Of a stretch of DNA of 64,000 bases, positions 58,274 to 64,000 are shown in pieces (the stretch's first letter is position 1; each line of letters starts with the position of its first letter). The DNA comes from Micromonospora chaiyaphumensis. Lineage in GTDB: Bacteria; Actinomycetota; Actinomycetes; Mycobacteriales; Micromonosporaceae. The stretch lies in contig NZ_FMCS01000002.1 of the NCBI RefSeq assembly GCF_900091435.1, positions 372,001 through 436,000 of the forward strand, given 5' to 3'. Both the position numbers and the translations under genes were made by a program. Below the pieces are notes generated by a model. That model made no database searches. It worked only from the letters and a program-made list of their open reading frames with translations, and was not told the DNA's origin.

Positions 58274-58759
58274 TCAGGGCAGCCGGCCCTGCTCGACCAG
58301 CCGGGCGAACTTCTTCAGCGCCTGCGTCAGGCTGAACTTCGAGCCGGGCCAGAGCACCGGCCAGGCCACCCGGCCGGCCGGCCCGCCGGGCAGGTGGAAC
58401 CACTCGTGCCAGACCACCTGGGTCCGGTCCCGCTCCAGCGGCGTGCAGCGCAGCACGCCGGGGCCGCGCAGCAGCTTGCCGCAGTGCACCACGCCGACCT
58501 CGTACGGTGCGTCCACCCGGACCACCCGCATCTCGTCGCGGAGCACGGCCGGGCCGAGCGCGGTGACCGCCTCGACCAGGCTGCCCTCGCCGCCGTCGCC
58601 CTCGACCACCCGGACGGTGGTGAGCGGGATCCAGTCGGACTGCCGCTCCCAGGCGGTCAGCGCGGCGAAGACGCGCTCGGCCGGCGCGTCGACGATCACC
58701 GTGGCGGTGACCTCGGCGGCCCCGGGCTGCGCCGCCTCGGCGAAGCCGGCGCCGGTCAC
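58274..58759 (-). CDS. SRPBCC/polyketide-cyclase-like protein
   Basis: 161 aa. The START-like fold appears as ATVIVDAPAERVFAALTAWE, LTTVRVVEGDGGEGSLVEAV and TQVVWHEWFHLPGG. Binds a hydrophobic ligand in this family; ligand unknown. The GTG overlaps the DivIVA-like gene stop (GTGA), so the two are translationally coupled. Confidence 0.85.
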   Translation of the reverse strand: MTGAGFAEAAQPGAAEVTATVIVDAPAERVFAALTAWERQSDWIPLTTVRVVEGDGGEGSLVEAVTALGPAVLRDEMRVVRVDAPYEVGVVHCGKLLRGPGVLRCTPLERDRTQVVWHEWFHLPGGPAGRVAWPVLWPGSKFSLTQALKKFARLVEQGRLP

Positions 58760-59472
58760 GCGGACTCCGAGCGGACCACCGGCCCGCGTTCCCGGTCGGT
58801 GTCGGCGGTCGAGGCGGCCCCGTTGGCCGCGGCGGCGGCGTCGGCGGTGGAGTCACGGTCGGCCGGGGTGGCAGTCGGGTCGGCGGGCGGCCGGAGGCCG
58901 ACCTCGGGTGGGGTCTGGTCGACCGGGGCCGCCACCGGGGCGATCGGGGCCGGGCCTCCGGCGGGCGCCGACGGGGCGGCGGACGGCAGCGTCGCCACGT
59001 CCTCGACGGCGGCGGCGGCCGGGGCCTCCGCCACGCCGGCCTCGGCGGTGAGCGGCGCGGCGGCCGGCGGTTCGGCGCTGGCCGGGGCGGCGGGGGCGTC
59101 CTCCGTACCGGTCGCGGCGGCCTCGGCACGGGCCCGGCGCAGCGCGTCGGCCTCCTCAATCCGGCCCTCGCGGAGCGCGGCGTTCTCGGCCTCCAGAACA
59201 CCGATCAGCTCGGTCTTGTAGCCGATGTCGTAGGCGGCCCGGCGCATGGCGGCGTCGACCTGGGCCATCCGGTAGCCCCGCAGCGCGGTGTCGAAGCGCA
59301 CCTCGGCGACGTCCGCCTCGTCCAGCGGGCGGCTGCCCGGCAGGGGCACGGCCCGCCCGTCCGGCTCGGCCGGCGCCAGGCCCGGATCCCGCCCGGAGAC
59401 CAGCACCGTCACCCCGAACACCACCGCCGCCACGGTCAGCGCGACGACCAAGAGGAGCAGAACCTCACCCAT
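58756..59472 (-). CDS. Membrane-anchored DivIVA-domain-like protein
   Basis: 238 aa from the ATG at 59472. N-terminal TM helix (MGEVLLLLVVALTVAAVVFG), then a short DivIVA-like motif DTALRGYRMAQVDAAMRRAA and coiled-coil to about residue 120, followed by an Ala/Pro-rich disordered tail. It corresponds in position to Rv1209 of M. tuberculosis. Possible polar or septal localisation by the DivIVA motif is inferred. Confidence 0.8.
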   Translation of the reverse strand: MGEVLLLLVVALTVAAVVFGVTVLVSGRDPGLAPAEPDGRAVPLPGSRPLDEADVAEVRFDTALRGYRMAQVDAAMRRAAYDIGYKTELIGVLEAENAALREGRIEEADALRRARAEAAATGTEDAPAAPASAEPPAAAPLTAEAGVAEAPAAAAVEDVATLPSAAPSAPAGGPAPIAPVAAPVDQTPPEVGLRPPADPTATPADRDSTADAAAAANGAASTADTDRERGPVVRSESA

Positions 59473-59590
59473 GGGGAGATCGTGGCATGCGGGCGGGGAT
59501 CGGGCGAGCCCTCCGCCGCCTCCGATCGGAATCGCCGGACCGGATAGCGTCGGGGGCGACCGGGGGAAGATCGGCGACGAGGAGGCGGGC

Positions 59591-60460
59591 ATGACCGGGG
59601 CGCTGCGGCTCGGCGGGCGGACCTTCTCCCCCGGCGAGCTGGTCGTGATGGCGATCGTCAACCGCACGCCGGACTCGTTCTTCGACAAGGGGGCGACGTT
59701 CGCGCAGGACAGCGCGCTGCGCGCCGTCGAGCGGGCGGTGACCGAGGGCGCGGAGATCATCGACATCGGCGGGGTGAAGGCCGGGCCGGGCGACGAGGTC
59801 GACGTGGCCGAGGAGATCCGCCGCACGGTGGACACCATCGCGGCGGTCCGGGCCGCCTTCCCGGACGTGGTGATCTCGATCGACACCTGGCGCGCCGAGG
59901 TGGCGGTGGAGGCGGTGGCGGCCGGCGCCGACCTGCTCAACGACACCTGGTCGGGGGCGGATCCGGCGCTGGCCCGGGTCGCCGCGGCGACCGGCGCCGG
60001 GCTGGTCTGCTCGCACGCCGGGGGGCTCAGCCCGCGGACCCGGCCGCACCGGGCCGCATTCGACGACGTGGTGGCCGACGTGGTCGGTACGGTCACCGGC
60101 CTCGCGGAGCGCGCGGCCGGCCTCGGCGTACGCCGGGACGGGATCCTGATCGACCCGGCGCACGACTTCGGCAAGAACACGCGGCACTCGTTGGAGATCA
60201 CCCGACGGCTCGGCGAGCTGGCCGACACCGGCTGGCCCCTGCTGGTGGCCCTGTCGAACAAGGACTTCATCGGCGAGACGCTGGACCTGCCGGTGCCCGA
60301 CCGGCTGGAGGGCACCCTGGCGGCGACCGCCGTCTCGGCCTGGCTCGGCGCGCGGGTGTTCCGCGCCCACCAGGTCCGGGAGACCCGCCGGGTGCTGGAC
60401 ATGGTGGCGTCGATCCGGGGGGACCGGCCACCGGCCGTGGCCCGGCGCGGGCTGGCCTGA
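59591..60460 (+). CDS. folP2: Dihydropteroate-synthase-family protein, FolP2-like
   Basis: 289 aa with AGGAGG before the ATG. The DHPS barrel is complete, but the signature reads MAIVNRTPDSFFDKGATF where authentic FolP has NVTPDSFSDGG-type sequence. ISIDTWRAEVAVEA, LLNDTWSGADP and ILIDPAHDFGKNTRHSLE follow. These features and the neighbouring tag/DivIVA/DUF3117-type genes match mycobacterial FolP2, reported to lack DHPS activity. True folate synthesis probably uses another locus. Confidence 0.88.
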   Translation: MTGALRLGGRTFSPGELVVMAIVNRTPDSFFDKGATFAQDSALRAVERAVTEGAEIIDIGGVKAGPGDEVDVAEEIRRTVDTIAAVRAAFPDVVISIDTWRAEVAVEAVAAGADLLNDTWSGADPALARVAAATGAGLVCSHAGGLSPRTRPHRAAFDDVVADVVGTVTGLAERAAGLGVRRDGILIDPAHDFGKNTRHSLEITRRLGELADTGWPLLVALSNKDFIGETLDLPVPDRLEGTLAATAVSAWLGARVFRAHQVRETRRVLDMVASIRGDRPPAVARRGLA

Positions 60461-60466
60461 GCCGGG

Positions 60467-60844
60467 TCAGGTCCAGCGGAGGATGTTCCGGCGCCAGGCG
60501 TAGAGGATGCCGAGCGCCACCACCGCGACGAAGACGCCCATCTCCACCACGGTGGTCACGCCGAACCCGGGCCGGTCGAAGACCAGCGCCCAGGGGAAGA
60601 GGAAGACCGCCTCCACGGCGAAGAGCACGTAGAGGTAGGCGTAGACGTAGTAGCGGATCTGCATCTGGGCCCAGTCGCCGCCGACCGGGTCGAGGCCGCA
60701 CTCGTAGGTGGCCCGCTTGCCCCAGGGATCGGCCGGACGGCCAGGACGTAACAACCGATTGGCTGAGAACGCCGTAACGAAGAAGAGCACGGCGGCCAGC
60801 AGCAGGAGACCGAGCGTGGCGTAGGACCCGAGGTAACCGGTCAC
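60467..60844 (-). CDS. nuoA: NADH-quinone oxidoreductase subunit A, orphan copy
   Basis: 125 aa from GTG. Three TM helices; the conserved YECGLDPVGGDWAQMQIRYY with the loop Cys and VEAVFLFPWAL are NuoA hallmarks. No other nuo gene lies beside it: downstream is the convergent folP2 and upstream a divergent surface protein. In Streptomyces a second partial nuo cluster sits near korAB, and korA is close here, so this may be the remnant of such a cluster. Probably leaderless. Confidence 0.93.
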   Translation of the reverse strand: MTGYLGSYATLGLLLLAAVLFFVTAFSANRLLRPGRPADPWGKRATYECGLDPVGGDWAQMQIRYYVYAYLYVLFAVEAVFLFPWALVFDRPGFGVTTVVEMGVFVAVVALGILYAWRRNILRWT

Positions 60845-60851
60845 GACCGGG

Positions 60852-60857
60852 AGCCTA
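60852..60857 (-). promoter_or_regulatory. -10 box of a leaderless promoter for nuoA
   Basis: TAGGCT on the minus strand, exactly 7 nt before the GTG at 60844. Confidence 0.58.
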
Positions 60858-60973
60858 CCGGTCCGGCCGTCGGGGCACCCCGAACACGTTACGGATTCGT
60901 TTCCTCGCGGGACTAGTGCTCGAAGGCAACTGTTGCCAAATAATGAGACTTCACTGAGCGTCACGGAGGACAG

Positions 60974-62419
60974 ATGGCCCGCCCCCGCGTACGGCCTGCT
61001 CGGCGCACCGCGCTTCGAGGCACCCCCGCGCTGCTCGTGCCCGCGCTGGCTGCCGGGATCGCGGCGGCCCTCGCGGTGGCGCCGGCCTGGGCGGCGGCCT
61101 CGCCGACCGTGACCGCCGTGGCGCTGGCGGCCGAACCGGGCGATCCGGGCGATCCGGGTGACCCGGGCGGCGATCCCGGCACCGACCCGACCGAGGCCAC
61201 GCCCACCGTGGACCCCACGACGACGGAGCCGGCCCCGACCAGCCCGCCGCCCACGGAGGAGATCCCGCCGACCACGCCGGCGCCGACCACCACCGCTCCC
61301 GCGCCGACGACCACGGCCCCCGACCCGGTGCCCACCACGACGGCGCCCACCACGACCGCGCCGGCTCCCCCGCCGGTCGGACCGCCGCCCGTGGTGGCCC
61401 CGCCCCCGCCGGGGCAGCCGACGGGCAGCCCGCTGGGCGTGCGGGTCACCACCGACGACGTCGTGCTGACGCCCGCCTACTGGAACGCGGCCAGCACGGT
61501 GACCACGCTGCGGGTGACGGTGACCAACACCGGTGGCCAGCGCGAGCAGATCCGCCTCGCCTACACCCTGCCGCCCGGGCTGACCGACGCCGGCACGCCG
61601 GGCTGCGCCTCGGCCGGCGGTGGCAGCCACCGCTGCGGCGAGTGGACCGCCGGGCCGGGAGCGCAGTTCCGCGCCTCGATCCGCGTCCGGGTCGCCGGGG
61701 CCGCCTGGCGGTCCATGCCGCTGAGCGGGTCGGTCCGGGTCACCGCGACCGCGCCCGGCGTGGCCGGCGCTGCCGGCGACGACGAGGGCTTCGCGGTCCT
61801 CTTCCCACCCGGGCCGCCGGTGCCCGGCATCTCGCTCCGCGCCGACGAGGTGCTCTTCGACATCAGCGGCGCGCCGACCACCCTCGGCGTCCGCCTCGGC
61901 AACACCGGCAGGGTCGACGCCGCCGGCCGGGTCGACGTGGTCCTGCCCGCGGGGGTCACCGTCACCGACCCGCCGGCCGGCTGCGCCGCGGCGGCCCCGG
62001 ACCGGACCCGCTGCGAGCTGGGCACCGTGCCGGCCGGCCGGGCCGTCGACCTGAGCCTGCCGGTGACCGCCTCGGCGGAGGCCCAGCGCCGGGCCCCGCT
62101 GTCCGGCGCCGTGATCGGCCGGCTGGATCCGCGCAGCGGGCGCGACCGGCAGGTGCAGATGAGCTTCCGGATCACCGCCGCGGCCGCGCTGGCCACTCCG
62201 GCAGCAGTCGGGGCGCCCGCCCCGACCGGGTCGCAGGGCGTGGTGGCCGCCGCGGCGGCGGAGGAGGACGACGACACCTCCGTGCACCGGACGGCGGTCA
62301 CCCTGATCGGGGTCTCCGGGCTGCTGGTGGTGCTCGCGCTGGCCCTGGCGACCACCTCGCTGCGCCGCCGCGCCGGATCCGCGGTGGCGGAGCCGGTCGC
62401 CCGCCCCGCCGAGGAGTGA
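60974..62419 (+). CDS. Secreted Thr/Pro-rich surface protein with C-terminal membrane anchor
   Basis: 481 aa; GGAGG lies before the ATG. Signal peptide (LLVPALAAGIAAALAVAPAW, Ala cleavage region), an extracellular PGDPGDPG and TTTAPAPTT-type linker (about 50-150), then two beta-sandwich DUF11-like repeats (TTLRVTVTNTGGQREQIRLA; TTLGVRLGNTGRVDAAGRVD). A C-terminal TM helix (TLIGVSGLLVVLALALATTS) and a short basic tail follow. No LPxTG. A cell-surface stalk or adhesin is inferred. Confidence 0.83.
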   Translation: MARPRVRPARRTALRGTPALLVPALAAGIAAALAVAPAWAAASPTVTAVALAAEPGDPGDPGDPGGDPGTDPTEATPTVDPTTTEPAPTSPPPTEEIPPTTPAPTTTAPAPTTTAPDPVPTTTAPTTTAPAPPPVGPPPVVAPPPPGQPTGSPLGVRVTTDDVVLTPAYWNAASTVTTLRVTVTNTGGQREQIRLAYTLPPGLTDAGTPGCASAGGGSHRCGEWTAGPGAQFRASIRVRVAGAAWRSMPLSGSVRVTATAPGVAGAAGDDEGFAVLFPPGPPVPGISLRADEVLFDISGAPTTLGVRLGNTGRVDAAGRVDVVLPAGVTVTDPPAGCAAAAPDRTRCELGTVPAGRAVDLSLPVTASAEAQRRAPLSGAVIGRLDPRSGRDRQVQMSFRITAAAALATPAAVGAPAPTGSQGVVAAAAAEEDDDTSVHRTAVTLIGVSGLLVVLALALATTSLRRRAGSAVAEPVARPAEE

Positions 62420-62630
62420 GTCGCGGAAACGTCCTCTGGATTGCGGTGATCTGAATTACGGCTGCGGTACTAAACGCCGCAAAGCCGGGCATACACCGGC
62501 CCGATCAGGTCCCATACGTCGGACCTCCACCAAGGTTGCCCTAACGGACCGACGTAGGCTCTGACGTGAGAATTGAAGCGGGCCGGCCGAGTGACGGACG
62601 GCCGCGGCAGCAGCGCGTCTAGGAGGGCAC

Positions 62631-62708
62631 GTGGCCGGGCAAGGCGGGGTCACCATCACGTTCAGCCGCCCGTGCGACGGCGCTCAGCGAAGCGAGGTGC
62701 GGGCGTGA
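62631..62708 (+). CDS. Candidate leader peptide coupled to korA
   Basis: 25 codons from GTG to TGA (VAGQGGVTITFSRPCDGAQR, then SEVRA) with a perfect AGGAGG 4 nt upstream. Its TGA (62706-62708) overlaps the korA GTG (62705) in a GTGA arrangement, the same coupling used throughout this genome. No run of one amino acid marks classic attenuation; a translation-coupling or regulatory role is inferred. The 211 bp before it contain the promoter region and no other gene. Confidence 0.55.
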   Translation: MAGQGGVTITFSRPCDGAQRSEVRA

Positions 62709-64000
62709 CCAAGCAGATCCGTCAACTGGACCGGGTGGTCATCCGGTTCGCCGGCGACTCCGGCGACGGCATGCAGCTCACCGGCGACCGGTTCACCTCG
62801 GAGACGGCGCAGCTGGGCAACGACATCTCCACGTTGCCCAACTTCCCCGCCGAGATCCGCGCCCCCGCAGGAACGCTGCCGGGCGTGTCGAGCTTCCAGG
62901 TGCACTTCGCCGACTACGACATCCTGACGCCCGGTGACGCGCCGAACGTGCTGGTGGCCATGAACCCGGCCGCGCTCAAGGCCAATCTGACCGACCTGCC
63001 GCGCGGCGCGGACATCATCGTCAACACCGACGAGTTCACCCGGCGAAACCTGGCCAAGGTGGGTTACACGACAAGCCCTCTGGACGACGACTCCCTCGCC
63101 GGCTACGTGGTGCACCCGGTCGCCCTCACCTCGATGACGATCGGCGCCCTGGCCGAGCACGAGGTGTCCAAGAAGGACGCCGAGCGGGCCAAGAACATGT
63201 TCGCGCTCGGCCTGCTGAGCTGGATGTACTCGCGGCCGTACGAGTCGACGCTGCGCTTCCTGGAGCGCAAGTTCGCCGCCCGCCCCGAGCTGGTCGCGGC
63301 GAACGTGGCCGCCTTCCGGGCCGGCTGGAACTTCGGCGAGACCACCGAGGACTTCTCGGTCCGCTACGAGGTCAAGCCGGCGAAGATGGTGCCGGGCACC
63401 TACCGGAACATCACCGGCAACGCCGCGCTGTCGCTGGGCCTGGTTGCCGCCGGGGTCCGCTCGGGGCTGCCGGTCTTCCTGGGCGCCTACCCGATCACCC
63501 CGGCCTCGGACATCCTGCACGAGCTGAGCAAGCACAAGAAGTTCGGCGTGGTCACGATGCAGGCCGAGGACGAGATCGCCGCCGTCGGTGCGGCACTGGG
63601 CGCCTCGTACGGCGGCGCGCTCGGCGTCACCACCACGAGCGGCCCGGGCGTGGCCCTGAAGAGCGAGACGATCTCGCTGGCCGTGGCGCTGGAGCTGCCG
63701 CTGGTCATCGTCGACGTGCAGCGCGCCGGGCCGTCCACCGGCATGCCCACCAAGACCGAGCAGGCCGACCTCAACATGGCCCTGTACGGCCGGCACGGCG
63801 AGGCCCCGGTCGCGGTGATCGCGCCGAAGTCCCCCGCGGACTGCTTCCACGCGGCCCTGGAGGCGGCCCGGATCGCGCTGACCTACCGCACCCCGGTGCT
63901 CCTGCTGTCGGACAACTACGTGGCCAACGGCTCCGAGCCGTGGCTGCTGCCGGACGTGGAGAGCCTGCCCGACCTGCGGGTCGAGTTCGCCAGCCGGCCC
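62705..64000 (+). CDS. korA: 2-oxoglutarate:ferredoxin oxidoreductase alpha subunit (3' end beyond window)
   Basis: 432 codons are visible from the GTG. The gamma-type domain VVIRFAGDSGDGMQLTGDRF comes first, followed by the alpha domain GAYPITPASDILHELSKHKK, QAEDEIAAVGAALGASYGG and TTTSGPGVALKSETI, an order typical of fused KorA. With KorB it decarboxylates 2-oxoglutarate to succinyl-CoA with ferredoxin. korB would be expected just beyond the window. A short coupled ORF precedes it. Confidence 0.95.
   Translation, partial: MTKQIRQLDRVVIRFAGDSGDGMQLTGDRFTSETAQLGNDISTLPNFPAEIRAPAGTLPGVSSFQVHFADYDILTPGDAPNVLVAMNPAALKANLTDLPRGADIIVNTDEFTRRNLAKVGYTTSPLDDDSLAGYVVHPVALTSMTIGALAEHEVSKKDAERAKNMFALGLLSWMYSRPYESTLRFLERKFAARPELVAANVAAFRAGWNFGETTEDFSVRYEVKPAKMVPGTYRNITGNAALSLGLVAAGVRSGLPVFLGAYPITPASDILHELSKHKKFGVVTMQAEDEIAAVGAALGASYGGALGVTTTSGPGVALKSETISLAVALELPLVIVDVQRAGPSTGMPTKTEQADLNMALYGRHGEAPVAVIAPKSPADCFHAALEAARIALTYRTPVLLLSDNYVANGSEPWLLPDVESLPDLRVEFASRP

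Overview
This window is chromosomal DNA from a very high-GC actinomycete. Family content, GTG starts, leaderless promoters and synteny blocks shared with mycobacteria and Streptomyces fit Micromonosporaceae, probably Micromonospora or a close relative. The lineage is inferred from gene content, not from a marker gene. I see no rRNA, tRNA, CRISPR array, transposase or prophage. About 70 genes fill the window, many joined by 4-nt ATGA/GTGA stop-start overlaps.

Layout. 1-5.0 kb holds moeA (cut by the window edge), galU, a membrane diguanylate cyclase, a 5-formyl-THF cyclo-ligase and a Ser-tailed FmdB/Ruc-like zinc-ribbon protein, in an order also known from mycobacteria. 5-18 kb holds small membrane proteins, a Fur regulator with an MpaB-type oxygenase, a RecB-type nuclease, MarC, a PHP phosphoesterase, a SigE-family sigma factor with its membrane partner, PH-domain and SpoU proteins, and a MaoC hydratase. 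A 546-bp palindrome-dense gap lies in front of trxA.

20-32 kb is the most unusual part. An IniB-like protein and two dynamin-like GTPases (an iniBAC-like set) run leftward. Divergent from them is an overlapping operon: a degenerate Hsp70-like ATPase, a large ATPase-LuxR regulator (IniR-like architecture), a nitrate-sensor-type histidine kinase, a roadblock/LC7 protein, a DUF742 protein and a membrane-anchored CBM2-like protein. The last genes resemble a Streptomyces conservon that lacks its GTPase. I read the locus as a candidate envelope-stress/membrane-remodelling module.

32-47 kb holds an intein-interrupted Rv2578c-type radical SAM gene behind a probable LexA box, a TetR regulator facing a membrane protein across two related operators, an acyl-CoA dehydrogenase, a CoA-ester lyase, two SDRs, a KimA-like transporter, a DMT exporter, a HAD hydrolase and PhzF. 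47-53.4 kb is a housekeeping block: MgtE-N/CBS protein, DUF1003 protein, Mrp, TatB, HtrA-like protease and O-methyltransferase. 53.4-64 kb holds leucyl aminopeptidase, a block resembling mycobacterial Rv1207-Rv1211 (DUF3117, tag, DivIVA-like, FolP2-like), PaaX with an enoyl-CoA hydratase, an orphan nuoA, a Thr/Pro-rich surface protein, and korA running off the right edge behind a short coupled leader ORF.

Dispersed signals include a long inverted-repeat element present twice (about 5.1 and 36.2 kb), several hairpin terminators between convergent genes, a 21-bp tandem repeat, and many TANNNT boxes 6-7 nt before start codons, which indicate leaderless transcripts.
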